Shown here piece by piece: positions 34,915 to 43,431 of a stretch of 64,000 nucleotides of DNA. Source of the stretch: Rhizobiaceae bacterium (GTDB lineage: Bacteria > Pseudomonadota > Alphaproteobacteria > Rhizobiales > Rhizobiaceae); the NCBI GenBank assembly GCA_023953845.1, contig JAMLJC010000001.1, positions 2,986,501-3,050,500 on the forward strand. Reading direction: 5' to 3'. Under the pieces are notes generated by a model. That model was not told where the DNA came from, did no database searches, and saw only the letters and a program-made list of their open reading frames with translations. Positions within the stretch are counted from its first letter, which is position 1. Each line of letters begins with the position of its first letter. The position numbers were made by a program, and so were the translations under genes.

Positions 34915-35684
34915 CATTCCCGCGCGGGCGCGAAGCGGGCCACCAGCATATGGCTCTCGGCCGCATAGGTGAGGCGCACCTGAGTGATCGCCTTGCCTCC
35001 GCTCCACGTCCGGCGTTCCACCACGAGGCATGGCGTTCCCTTCGGAATGACGAGCGCCTTCGCCGTCTCGCGATCGGCCGATGCCGCCATGATCCGATGC
35101 TCGGCGTCGCTCCACGGTACCCGGGCGATCAGCCATGCGCTGGGCGATTCCACCGAGAAATCGACAATCTTCGATTCCGGCACTGTCTGCTGGTTGATCA
35201 GTCGCCGTTCGAGGCAGAACGGCCTCTCGCCCGCGAAATGCACGCAGGTGAGTTCGAGCAGCGGCGTGCCTTCCTCGACATCGATCCGGTCGCAATCGGC
35301 GGCGGCTGCGGCAGAGGTCCGCCGTTCGAGCAACTGGTAGCGATAGGAAAAGCCGAGGGCCAGAATCTCGGTCTTCGTGTCATGGATTTCGAGAATCGCC
35401 GCCTGCGATTGCGGCCGGCGCACGAAACTGCCGGACCGCCGCCGCCGCTCGATCAGGCCGACCCTGACGAGTTCGGTCAGCGCCTTGTTCACGGTCATCC
35501 GCGAACAACCGTACTGCTCAGTCAGCACATGCTCGAACGGAATCCTGTGACCGGGCGGCCATGCGCCGGAAACGATCTTTTCCGTGATATCGGACAGGAT
35601 GCGCTGGTGCAGCGATCCTTGCGACCGGCCGTCCTCGGCCGGAATGGCGTGTGCGTCCAAGGCGGTCTCCCCGGCCGTCGTCAT
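34914..35684 (-). CDS. hutC: Histidine utilisation repressor HutC (GntR/UTRA)
   Basis: HutC represses hut genes and is released by urocanate. The 256-residue protein has an N-terminal GntR winged helix-turn-helix (LHQRILSDITEKIVSGAWPPGHRIP, then CSRMTVNKALTELV, quoted in part) and a C-terminal UTRA ligand-binding domain. The ATG at 35684 is the best start, though its AAAGGA is close. It lies 19 bases after hutF on the same strand, so HutC would repress its own operon through the operator at 37110-37123. Confidence 0.92.
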   Translation of the reverse strand: MTTAGETALDAHAIPAEDGRSQGSLHQRILSDITEKIVSGAWPPGHRIPFEHVLTEQYGCSRMTVNKALTELVRVGLIERRRRSGSFVRRPQSQAAILEIHDTKTEILALGFSYRYQLLERRTSAAAAADCDRIDVEEGTPLLELTCVHFAGERPFCLERRLINQQTVPESKIVDFSVESPSAWLIARVPWSDAEHRIMAASADRETAKALVIPKGTPCLVVERRTWSGGKAITQVRLTYAAESHMLVARFAPARE

Positions 35685-35703
35685 AGTCCTTTGCGGACCT
35701 GCG

Positions 35704-37062
35704 TCACACGCCTGAAACCAGTTCGGACATGGTCTCGCGGAAGCGCTGCGCCACTGCGTCCCGCACCGTGTGGCGACCATCGGCGACCAGTTTCCTGCCG
35801 GCGACCCAGACGTCTTTCGGTTTCACGCGGCCGGCAAAAATCCATGCGTCGAGAACGCCGTCATGCGCGGTCGTTTCCAGTCCGGGCCAGGACAGATCGA
35901 GCGAGACGAGATCGGCCGCCGCGCCCGCTTCGATGGCGGCAGGCGGCGCGCCGAGCGCCTGTGTGCCGCCGGCAAGTGCTGCATCGAACAGAGCGCGTCC
36001 GGTCGATCCGCCGGGCTCGGCGATCACGTTGCGGGCGCGATGGGCCAGACGCTGCGAGTATTCGAGCTGCCGCAATTCGTCGGCCACGCCGATCAGCACG
36101 TTGGAATCGGAACCGATGCCGAACCGCCCGCCATGCTCGCGGAAAAGGGGGGCGGAAAAAGTGCCGTCGCCGAGATTGGCTTCGGTCACCGGGCAGAGGC
36201 CGGCAACGGCACCGGCGCGCGCCATGCCGATGGCTTCTTCATCGGTCATGTGGGTCGCATGGATCAGGCACCAGCGCCGGTCGACGGGCGCGTTGGCGAG
36301 CAGCCACTCTACCGGCCGCCTGTCGGCCCATGCGATGCAATCCTCAACCTCCTTCACCTGCTCGGCGATGTGGATGTGGATCGGTCCCGCGCCGGCCAGT
36401 CTTTCCAGTTCGATCAGTTCCTGAGGCGTGGCGGCGCGCAGGCTGTGAGGCGCGATGCCGACGACGCCTTGATTCAGAACGCGAACGGATTCGCGGCATT
36501 TCTCAACGAGGACGCCGAACCGATTCAGATCGTTGATGAATCGCCGTTGGCCTTCATTCGGCGTCGCGCCGCCGAAATTGGAATGGGCATAAAACACCGG
36601 CAGCAGGGTGAGCCCGATGCCGCTCATCCGCGCGGCGGCGACGATGCGCTCTGCCATCTCGGCGAGATTGGCGTAGGGCTGTCCGTCGCGGTCGTGATGC
36701 AGGTAGTGGAACTCGCCGACACGGGTGAAACCCGCCTCCAGCATCTCGACATAAAGCTGCGCGGCGATGGCCTCGGCCTGCTCCGGAGTCATCGACAGAG
36801 CGAAGCGGTACATCACCTCCCGCCACGACCAGAAACTGTCGGCGGTCGTGCCGCGGACTTCCGCCAGCCCTGCCATGCCGCGCTGGAAGGCGTGGCTGTG
36901 CAGGTTCGGCATGCCGGGGATGAGCACGGCGTGACGTTCGTCGCCAGCCGCCGCCACCGCGTCTTTTGTCACCGAGCCGACACGCCCATCCACGATTTCG
37001 AGGCGGACGCTGTCGGCCCAGCCGGAGGGGAGGAGGGCCTGTTTCGCGAAGAGGATGGTCAC
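35704..37062 (-). CDS. hutF: Formimidoylglutamate deiminase HutF
   Basis: HutF deaminates N-formimino-L-glutamate to N-formyl-L-glutamate, the branch used when HutG is a deformylase. The 452-residue amidohydrolase has the metal-binding PNLHSHAFQRG near residue 53, HIHIAEQ near residue 233, LIHATH and the metal Asp in GIGSDSNVLI. It is divergent from hutI across an 88-base gap and is followed by hutC. HutF and HutG together give glutamate and formate. Confidence 0.95.
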   Translation of the reverse strand: MTILFAKQALLPSGWADSVRLEIVDGRVGSVTKDAVAAAGDERHAVLIPGMPNLHSHAFQRGMAGLAEVRGTTADSFWSWREVMYRFALSMTPEQAEAIAAQLYVEMLEAGFTRVGEFHYLHHDRDGQPYANLAEMAERIVAAARMSGIGLTLLPVFYAHSNFGGATPNEGQRRFINDLNRFGVLVEKCRESVRVLNQGVVGIAPHSLRAATPQELIELERLAGAGPIHIHIAEQVKEVEDCIAWADRRPVEWLLANAPVDRRWCLIHATHMTDEEAIGMARAGAVAGLCPVTEANLGDGTFSAPLFREHGGRFGIGSDSNVLIGVADELRQLEYSQRLAHRARNVIAEPGGSTGRALFDAALAGGTQALGAPPAAIEAGAAADLVSLDLSWPGLETTAHDGVLDAWIFAGRVKPKDVWVAGRKLVADGRHTVRDAVAQRFRETMSELVSGV

Positions 37063-37109
37063 GACTGCTGCTCCGTTCCCGTCAAAATCCGACTTGCGAT
37101 GATCTCAAT

Positions 37110-37123
37110 TATGTATATACATA
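37110..37123. promoter_or_regulatory. Likely HutC operator
   Basis: TATGTATATACATA is a perfect 14-bp palindrome in the 88-base gap between divergent hutF and hutI. HutC operators known from pseudomonads and Brucella contain a TGTATATACA/TGTATGTACA-type core, which is present here. An additional inverted pair ATCTCAA (37102-37108) / TTGAGAT (37135-37141) surrounds it but is not centred on it. One site could repress both transcription units. Confidence 0.78.
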
Positions 37124-37150
37124 TCAGCGCCGAGTTGAGATGGGAAGACG

Positions 37151-38509
37151 ATGCCGGCGAGCAAAAACACATCACCGAAAAAAGTCTGGCGCAATGCGCG
37201 GCTGGCGACGCTGGACGAGGCTTTGCCAGGACTCGGGCTGGTCGAGAAGGGCGCCGTCGTCGCCGAGGGCGGGCGGATCGTCTTTGCCGGTCCCGAAGCG
37301 GATTTGCCCGCCGGCCTGAATGGCGCGGAAATGGTGGACTGCGAGGGCCGTCTCATCACGCCCGGCCTTGTCGATTGCCACACACATCTGGTTTGGGCCG
37401 GCAACCGCGCCAACGAATTCGAGATGCGGCTGGCGGGCGCGAGTTACGAGGAGGTCGCACGGGCCGGCGGTGGCATCGTGTCCTCGGTGGCCGCGCTGCG
37501 GGCCGCGAGCGAGGACGAGCTGGTTCGCGAGTCGCTGCCGCGTCTGGATGCCCTGATCGCCGAAGGCGCGACGACGGTCGAGATCAAATCCGGCTACGGG
37601 CTCGATCTGGAGAGCGAGGCAAAGTCGTTGCGGGCGGCGCGCAGGCTTGGGTTTGGAAGGAATGGCTTTGCAGCAGTACCCCCACCCCTAACCCCTCCCC
37701 ACAAGGGGGAGGGAGGCGTCGACGTCTCAGAATCCCCCTCCCCCTTGTGGGGAGGGGTTAGGGGTGGGGGTCATTTTGATACCTCGCGAAGACCAGTCGC
37801 CATCGCCACGACCTGCCTCGCCGCGCACGCACTGCCTAAGGAGGCGGCGGGGGACAAGGACGCCTATATCGCCAAGGTCGCCGACGAGATTCTTCCGGCG
37901 GTCGCGCAATCGGGTCTCGCCGACGCGGTGGACGGCTTTTGCGAGGGCATCGCCTTCTCGCCGGAGCAGATCGCGCGCGTCTTCGACAAGGCGAAGGCGC
38001 TCGGCCTGCCGGTGAAACTGCATGCCGACCAGCTTTCCAACCTGCATGGCGCGGAACTGGCCGCCCGCTACGGCGCGTTGTCGGCCGACCATCTGGAATA
38101 CACCGACGAGGCGGGCGCGGCGGCGATGGCGAAGGCCGGCACCGTGGCCGTGCTGCTGCCGGGCGCGTTCTACTTCATCCGCGAGACGAAGAAGCCGCCG
38201 GTCGATCTCTTCCGCAAGCACGGGACGAAGATGGCGCTTGCCACCGACTGCAACCCCGGCACCTCGCCGCTGACCTCGCTGCTTCTGACGATGAACATGG
38301 CGGCGACGCTGTTCGGCATGACGGTGGACGAATGCATCGCCGGCGCGACGCGCGAAGGCGCGCGGGCGCTCGGGCTTGCCGGCGAGACCGGCACGCTCGA
38401 AGCCGGCAAGCGCGCCGACCTCGCCATCTGGGACGTCGAACGCCCGGCGGAACTCGTCTACCGCATGGGTTTCAACCCGCTCCATGCGCGCGTGTGGAGG
38501 GGGATGTGA
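37151..38509 (+). CDS. hutI: Imidazolonepropionase HutI carrying an in-frame palindromic-repeat insert
   Basis: HutI hydrolyses 4-imidazolone-5-propionate to formiminoglutamate. The 452-residue amidohydrolase has metal motifs DCHTHLVW near residue 75, AAHALPKE near residue 224, KLHADQ and ATDCNPG. HutI proteins are normally about 400-420 residues. The excess is a segment of about 47 residues (168-214) between the helix ending ARRLG and the strand PVAIATTCLAAHA. Its core, residues 176-207, is encoded by palindromic repeat B1 and reads VPPPLTPPHKGEGG, then SPSPLWGGVRGGG. The frame stays open, with no stop or frameshift, and all metal ligands survive. The ATG at 37151 follows GGGAAG. Confidence 0.93.
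   Translation: MPASKNTSPKKVWRNARLATLDEALPGLGLVEKGAVVAEGGRIVFAGPEADLPAGLNGAEMVDCEGRLITPGLVDCHTHLVWAGNRANEFEMRLAGASYEEVARAGGGIVSSVAALRAASEDELVRESLPRLDALIAEGATTVEIKSGYGLDLESEAKSLRAARRLGFGRNGFAAVPPPLTPPHKGEGGVDVSESPSPLWGGVRGGGHFDTSRRPVAIATTCLAAHALPKEAAGDKDAYIAKVADEILPAVAQSGLADAVDGFCEGIAFSPEQIARVFDKAKALGLPVKLHADQLSNLHGAELAARYGALSADHLEYTDEAGAAAMAKAGTVAVLLPGAFYFIRETKKPPVDLFRKHGTKMALATDCNPGTSPLTSLLLTMNMAATLFGMTVDECIAGATREGARALGLAGETGTLEAGKRADLAIWDVERPAELVYRMGFNPLHARVWRGM
37678..37771. repeat. Palindromic repeat family B, copy 1 (inside hutI)
   Basis: Left arm 37678-37713 and right arm 37736-37771 are perfect 36-bp reverse complements (left arm begins ACCCCCACCCCTAACCCC) around a 22-base loop. The element lies wholly within the hutI reading frame. 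The same arms occur at 38523-38622 and 44388-44526 with unrelated loops, which shows it is a repeated element and not HutI sequence. Confidence 0.97.
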
Positions 38510-38522
38510 TGCGTTTGACCTT

Positions 38523-38622
38523 GATACCCCCACCCCTAACCCCTCCCCACAAGGGGGAGGGGGACTTGGCATGCGGCAGCTTCCCCTCCCCCTTGTGGGG
38601 AGGGGTTAGGGGTGGGGGTATC
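38523..38622. repeat. Palindromic repeat family B, copy 2 (hutI-hutH gap)
   Basis: This is the longest family B copy: perfect 40-bp arms at 38523-38562 and 38583-38622, starting GATACCCCCACC and ending GGTGGGGGTATC, with a 20-base loop. It occupies most of the 141 bases between the hutI stop and the hutH start, ending 28 bases before the hutH ATG. In the polycistronic mRNA it would form a very stable hairpin. Confidence 0.97.
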
Positions 38623-38650
38623 TTTTCTTCTGATCTGCTGGGGTTTCCTC

Positions 38651-40207
38651 ATGCCTGACATCATTCTCCATCCCGGCAACGCCACGCTCGCCGACTGGCG
38701 CGCCATCTACCGGGGGGCGACGCCAAAGCTCGACCCGGCCTGCAAGCCCAAGGTGAAGGCCAGCGCGGATGCCATCGGCCGGATTCTTGCGAAGGGAGAA
38801 CCCGTCTACGGCATCAATACCGGCTTCGGAAAGCTGGCCAGCGTTCGCATTCCGGCCGAAGACCTCGAGACGCTCCAGCGCAACATCGTTCTTTCCCATG
38901 CAGCCGGCACGGGCGAGCCGATGCCGGTCGCCGTCGCGCGGCTGATGATGGCGCTGAAGATGGCCAGCCTCGCGCAGGGCGCCTCCGGCGTGAAGCCCGA
39001 GACGCTGGAAATGCTGGAGGCGATGCTCGCCGCCGAAATCGTTCCCGTCGTGCCGGCCCAGGGCTCGGTCGGCGCGTCTGGCGACCTCGCGCCGCTCTCG
39101 CACATGACGGCCGCCATGATCGGCGTCGGCGAGTGCTTTACGCCGCATGGCCGCGTGCCCGCGCAGGTCGCGTTCGTCACGCATGGGCTGAAGCCGCTGA
39201 CGCTGGGTGCGAAGGAAGGGCTGGCGCTGCTCAACGGCACGCAGTTCTCCACGGCCTATGCGCTGGCCGGCCTGTTCGAGGCGGAAGTGTTGTTCCAGTC
39301 CGCGCTTGTGACCGGTGCGCTTTCGACCGATGCGGCGAAGGGCTCGGATGCGCCGTTCGATCCACGCATCCACCTTCTGCGCAGGCACAAGGGCCAGATC
39401 GCGACGGCGGACGCGCTGCGCAACCTCATGGCTGGCAGCGCCATCCGGGAATCGCATCGCGTCGGCGACGAGCGCGTGCAGGACCCTTATTGCCTGCGCT
39501 GCCAGCCGCAAGTGATGGGCGCCGCGCTCGACCTACTGCGCAAGGCCGCCGACACGCTGGAAACGGAAGCCAATGGCGTCACCGACAATCCGCTGATCTT
39601 CCTAGCGGGTGAATCCGGGGACGACACCGCGCTTTCGGGCGGCAATTTCCACGCCGAGCCGGTGGCTTTCGCCGCCGACATGATCGCGCTCGCGGTCTGC
39701 GAGATCGGCTCGCTGGCCGAACGCCGCATCGCCATGCTGGTCGATCCGGCGCTTTCCGGCATGCCGGCCTTCCTGACGCCGAAGCCGGGACTCAATTCGG
39801 GCTTCATGATCCCGCAGGTGACGGCCGCGGCACTTGTGTCGGAGAACAAGCAGAAGGCCTATCCGGCGAGCGTCGATTCCATCCCGACCTCGGCCAATCA
39901 GGAGGATCACGTGTCGATGGCCGCGCATGGCGCGCGCCGGTTGGTTGGCATGATCGAGAACGCGACCGCCGTGGTAGGCGTAGAGCTTCTGGCCGCCGCG
40001 CAGGGCTGCGACTTCCACCGTCCGCTGGCGTCGAGCGCGTCGCTGGAGGCCGTGCGCACCCTGCTGCGCGCCGAGGTGCCGCATCTCGACGACGACCGCC
40101 ATTTCCATCCGGACATGGAGAAGGCGAACGCGCTGGTGCGGAGCGGAAAGGTGATCGAGGCGGCGGGCACGGTGAGCCTGCCGGGTGTGACGGAGACGGC
40201 CCTATGA
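38651..40207 (+). CDS. hutH: Histidine ammonia-lyase
   Basis: HutH deaminates L-histidine to urocanate, the first pathway step. The 518-residue protein has the Ala-Ser-Gly that cyclises to the MIO cofactor at residues 142-144 (GSVGASGDLAPLS), INTGFGKLAS near residue 55 and QDPYCLRCQPQV. The ATG at 38651 is used; the upstream sequence has only a weak TGGGG ribosome-binding match and sits close to repeat B2. Its stop overlaps the hutG start by four bases. Confidence 0.96.
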   Translation: MPDIILHPGNATLADWRAIYRGATPKLDPACKPKVKASADAIGRILAKGEPVYGINTGFGKLASVRIPAEDLETLQRNIVLSHAAGTGEPMPVAVARLMMALKMASLAQGASGVKPETLEMLEAMLAAEIVPVVPAQGSVGASGDLAPLSHMTAAMIGVGECFTPHGRVPAQVAFVTHGLKPLTLGAKEGLALLNGTQFSTAYALAGLFEAEVLFQSALVTGALSTDAAKGSDAPFDPRIHLLRRHKGQIATADALRNLMAGSAIRESHRVGDERVQDPYCLRCQPQVMGAALDLLRKAADTLETEANGVTDNPLIFLAGESGDDTALSGGNFHAEPVAFAADMIALAVCEIGSLAERRIAMLVDPALSGMPAFLTPKPGLNSGFMIPQVTAAALVSENKQKAYPASVDSIPTSANQEDHVSMAAHGARRLVGMIENATAVVGVELLAAAQGCDFHRPLASSASLEAVRTLLRAEVPHLDDDRHFHPDMEKANALVRSGKVIEAAGTVSLPGVTETAL

Positions 40208-41016
40208 CTTCCTGGCTCACCGTCCGTCAAAACACCGCGCCGCTGATCGTCTCGCTGCCGCATACCGGCACTGATCTGGCGGATATCGAAGGCGCCGTGG
40301 TCTCGCCGTGGCTGGCGCGCAAGGATTGCGACTGGTGGATCGACAGGCTCTACGATTTCGCCGACGATCTCGGCGCGACCGTCATCCATACGGCGATCTC
40401 GCGCACGGTGATCGACGTGAACCGCGATCCGTCAGGCGTCTCGCTCTATCCCGGCCAGACGACGACGGGATTGTGCCCGACGGAGAGTTTTGACGGCGAG
40501 CCCCTCTACAAAGCGGGATTCGAACCGAGCCCGTCCGAGATCGACCGGCGGCGGGCGGTCTGGTTCGAGCCGTACCATGCGGCGATCGGGGCGGAGATCG
40601 CGCGGCTGCGCGGGCTGCATGAGCGGATCGTTCTCTATGACTGCCACTCGATCCGCTCAGTGCTGCCGCGCCTCTTCGACGGAACGCTGCCGGTGTTCAA
40701 CCTCGGCACGAATGACGGGCGGGCCTGCGATCCCCTGCTGCAGGAAAAGGTGGCGGGCATCATGGCCGCGACCGGCGAAAGCTGGATCGTCAACGGCCGC
40801 TTCAAGGGCGGCTTCATCACGCGGCATCACGGCCGGCCGGAAAGCGGCGTTCACGCATTGCAGATGGAACTGTCCAATCGCGGCTATATGCGCGAGCCGG
40901 CGGAGCCGGGACGGCCGGACAACTGGCCGACACCCTACGACGAAGCGTTCGCCGCGCCGATCCGCGCGACGCTCAGGACGATTCTGGAAACCGCCCGGGA
41001 CTGGGCGGGGAACTGA
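40204..41016 (+). CDS. hutG: N-formylglutamate deformylase
   Basis: HutG hydrolyses N-formylglutamate to glutamate and formate, ending the pathway. The 270-residue protein shows SLPHTGTDL near residue 18, DRLYDFADDLGATVIH, VNRDPSG, YDCHSIRS near residue 144 and RHHGRPESGVHALQMELS. It is translationally coupled to hutH and followed 16 bases later by hutU. It is the HutF-linked deformylase, not the arginase-like HutG of other bacteria. Confidence 0.94.
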   Translation: MTSWLTVRQNTAPLIVSLPHTGTDLADIEGAVVSPWLARKDCDWWIDRLYDFADDLGATVIHTAISRTVIDVNRDPSGVSLYPGQTTTGLCPTESFDGEPLYKAGFEPSPSEIDRRRAVWFEPYHAAIGAEIARLRGLHERIVLYDCHSIRSVLPRLFDGTLPVFNLGTNDGRACDPLLQEKVAGIMAATGESWIVNGRFKGGFITRHHGRPESGVHALQMELSNRGYMREPAEPGRPDNWPTPYDEAFAAPIRATLRTILETARDWAGN

Positions 41017-41032
41017 GTTTCGGGAGATACGC

Positions 41033-42709
41033 ATGACCACGCACACACGCATCGACAATGCCCGCATCATCCGCGCCGCGACCGGCACCGAGCTTTCGGC
41101 GAAGAGCTGGCTGACCGAGGCGCCGCTCCGGATGCTGATGAACAATCTCGATCCGATGGTCGCGGAAAAGCCGTCCGAGCTCGTCGTCTATGGCGGCATC
41201 GGGCGCGCCGCGCGCGACTGGGAAAGCTTTGATCGCATCGTTGCGGCGCTGACGGCGCTGGAGGACGACCAGACGCTGCTCGTCCAGTCCGGCAAGCCGG
41301 TCGGCGTTTTCCGCACGCACAAGGACGCGCCGCGCGTTCTGATCGCCAACTCCAACCTCGTGCCCCATTGGGCGAACTGGGACCATTTCAACGCGCTCGA
41401 TAGGAAGGGCCTGATGATGTACGGCCAGATGACGGCCGGCTCCTGGATCTATATCGGCAGCCAGGGCATCGTTCAGGGCACCTACGAGACCTTTGTCGAA
41501 ATGGGCCGCCAGCACTATGGCGGCGATCTTTCCGGCCGCTGGATCCTGACCGCCGGCCTCGGCGGCATGGGCGGCGCGCAGCCGCTGGCCGCGACCATGG
41601 CGGGCGCCTCCTGCCTCGCGGTCGAATGCCAGCCGAGTCGCATCGAGATGCGGCTGAAGACAGGCTATGTCGACGTGCAGGCGAAGGACCTCGACGATGC
41701 GCTGGCGATCATCGACAGAGCGGTCAAGGAGGGGAAGGCGATTTCGGTCGCGCTGCTCGGCAATGCGGCCGACGTTTTTCCCGAACTTGTCAGGCGCGGC
41801 GTGAAGCCGGATGCGGTGACCGACCAGACGTCGGCCCACGATCCCGTCAACGGCTATCTGCCGCAGGGCTGGACGGTGGCCGAGTGGGAAGAGCGGCGCG
41901 AGCGCGATCCGAAGGCGGTCGCGGCGGCGGCGAAGAAGTCGATGGCGGTGCATGTGCGCGCCATGCTCGACTTCCACAGCCAAGGCATTCCGACGGTCGA
42001 CTACGGCAACAACATCCGCCAGATGGCGCTGGAGGAGGGGGTGGAGAACGCCTTCGATTTCCCCGGTTTCGTGCCGGCCTATATCCGCCCGCTGTTTTGC
42101 CGGGGCATCGGTCCGTTCCGGTGGGCCGCACTTTCGGGCGATCCGGAAGACATCGCGAAGACCGACGCCAAGGTGAGGGAACTGACCCCCGGCAACCACC
42201 ATCTGCACAACTGGCTCGACATGGCCGGCAAGCGGATCAAGTTCCAGGGGCTGCCGGCGCGCATCTGCTGGGTCGGTCTCGGCGACCGCCACCGGCTCGG
42301 CCTCGCCTTCAACGAGATGGTGGCGAAGGGCGAGCTGAAGGCGCCGGTGGTGATCGGCCGCGACCATCTGGATTCCGGTTCCGTCGCTTCTCCGAACCGC
42401 GAGACGGAGGCGATGAGGGACGGCTCCGACGCCGTGTCGGACTGGCCGCTGCTCAACGCTTTGCTGAATTGCGCGAGCGGCGCGACCTGGGTGTCGCTGC
42501 ATCATGGCGGCGGCGTCGGCATGGGCTTCTCGCAGCATTCCGGCATGGTGATCGTCTGCGACGGCACCGAGGACGCCGCCCGCCGCATCGGGCGTGTGCT
42601 GTGGAACGATCCGGCGACGGGCGTCATGCGCCATGCGGACGCCGGGTATGATATCGCCATCGATTGCGCCAAGGAGCACGGGCTCGATCTGCCGGGCATA
42701 CTGGGGTAG
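41033..42709 (+). CDS. hutU: Urocanate hydratase
   Basis: HutU adds water to urocanate to give 4-imidazolone-5-propionate, using tightly bound NAD as electrophile. The 558-residue protein contains the NAD-binding AGLGGMGGAQ near residue 174, QTSAHDPVNGYLP and RDHLDSGSVASPNRETE, all typical. The ATG at 41033 follows CGGGAG. Very long shadow frames on the opposite strand here are not genes. Confidence 0.97.
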   Translation: MTTHTRIDNARIIRAATGTELSAKSWLTEAPLRMLMNNLDPMVAEKPSELVVYGGIGRAARDWESFDRIVAALTALEDDQTLLVQSGKPVGVFRTHKDAPRVLIANSNLVPHWANWDHFNALDRKGLMMYGQMTAGSWIYIGSQGIVQGTYETFVEMGRQHYGGDLSGRWILTAGLGGMGGAQPLAATMAGASCLAVECQPSRIEMRLKTGYVDVQAKDLDDALAIIDRAVKEGKAISVALLGNAADVFPELVRRGVKPDAVTDQTSAHDPVNGYLPQGWTVAEWEERRERDPKAVAAAAKKSMAVHVRAMLDFHSQGIPTVDYGNNIRQMALEEGVENAFDFPGFVPAYIRPLFCRGIGPFRWAALSGDPEDIAKTDAKVRELTPGNHHLHNWLDMAGKRIKFQGLPARICWVGLGDRHRLGLAFNEMVAKGELKAPVVIGRDHLDSGSVASPNRETEAMRDGSDAVSDWPLLNALLNCASGATWVSLHHGGGVGMGFSQHSGMVIVCDGTEDAARRIGRVLWNDPATGVMRHADAGYDIAIDCAKEHGLDLPGILG

Positions 42710-42716
42710 CACCGAG

Positions 42717-43301
42717 TTGATCCGCATCCTCCGCGCCGCCGATCACAAATCCATGCCGTGGAAGAATGGCGGCGGGGTGACGACAGAGATCGTGGTCCAT
42801 CCGGAGGGCTCTGCCCTCGACGCGTTCGACTGGCGCGTGTCCATGGCGAGGGTGGAGAGCGACGGGCCGTTCTCGGCGTTTCCGGGCATCGACCGGACGC
42901 TCGCCGTGCTGGAAGGCGCGGGCATCTCACTGACGATCGGAGGAGGTGAACCCGTGCTGCTCGGCAGGGAAAGTGCGCCACTGACCTTTCCGGCCGACGA
43001 ACCGACACAAGGCGCGCTGGCTGCCGGTCCCATCCTCGACCTCAATGTGATGGTGCGACGGGGGAGCGTGCGCGCGAGCGTCGAGCGCCATGTCGTTTCC
43101 GGTACGCTCGACCTCTCTCCCGAAACCGGCTGGACATTGGTGCTGGTCAATCATGGCAGCGCCCTGCTGCGCCATGACGGCAGCGTGGAAAATCTCGATG
43201 CGCGCGATTGCCTGCTGGTCGAGGATGGCGGGCCGCCACTACGGATCGAGGCGTCGGAAGCCTGCGAATGCTACATCATCCGACTGGCGCGGGATGCGTG
43301 A
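42717..43301 (+). CDS. hutD: HutD family protein
   Basis: This 194-residue cupin-like protein begins IRILRAADHKSMPWKNGGGVTTEI (quoted in part), the HutD signature. HutD in Pseudomonas fine-tunes hut expression, possibly by binding formylglutamate, and is not an enzyme of the pathway. The start is probably TTG at 42717, only 7 bases after hutU, because the RILRAADH stretch is conserved in the family; an ATG at 42753 is the alternative. It is the last hut gene. Confidence 0.88.
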   Translation: MIRILRAADHKSMPWKNGGGVTTEIVVHPEGSALDAFDWRVSMARVESDGPFSAFPGIDRTLAVLEGAGISLTIGGGEPVLLGRESAPLTFPADEPTQGALAAGPILDLNVMVRRGSVRASVERHVVSGTLDLSPETGWTLVLVNHGSALLRHDGSVENLDARDCLLVEDGGPPLRIEASEACECYIIRLARDA

Positions 43302-43431
43302 GCGCAGTTGTTGCGAGGACCGCCTCCGCATAAGCCGAAGCGGATTCATCGCATGAAGCGGCGGCGGAATGCGATTCAGGAACAGGCCGTTAGCGGCTTG
43401 ACGTGAATCGCTTCCCGAAGCGCCGGACTCT
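43302..43431. other. Convergent gap after hutD
   Basis: These 130 bases hold no gene. GCGATTCA (about 43371) and TGAATCGC (about 43404) form a loose inverted repeat, and GAAGCGG recurs. I see no T-run terminator. Confidence 0.35.

Noticed and set aside
34950..37761. Plus-strand frames of 528 and 663 codons across hutC, hutF and the start of hutI
   Set aside because: They read through three known genes antisense or out of frame; the hut genes fully explain the region.
37651..37800. hutI as a pseudogene broken by the repeat
   Set aside because: The frame is continuous, no stop or frameshift is created, and metal ligands on both sides are intact, so I kept it as a gene with an insert.
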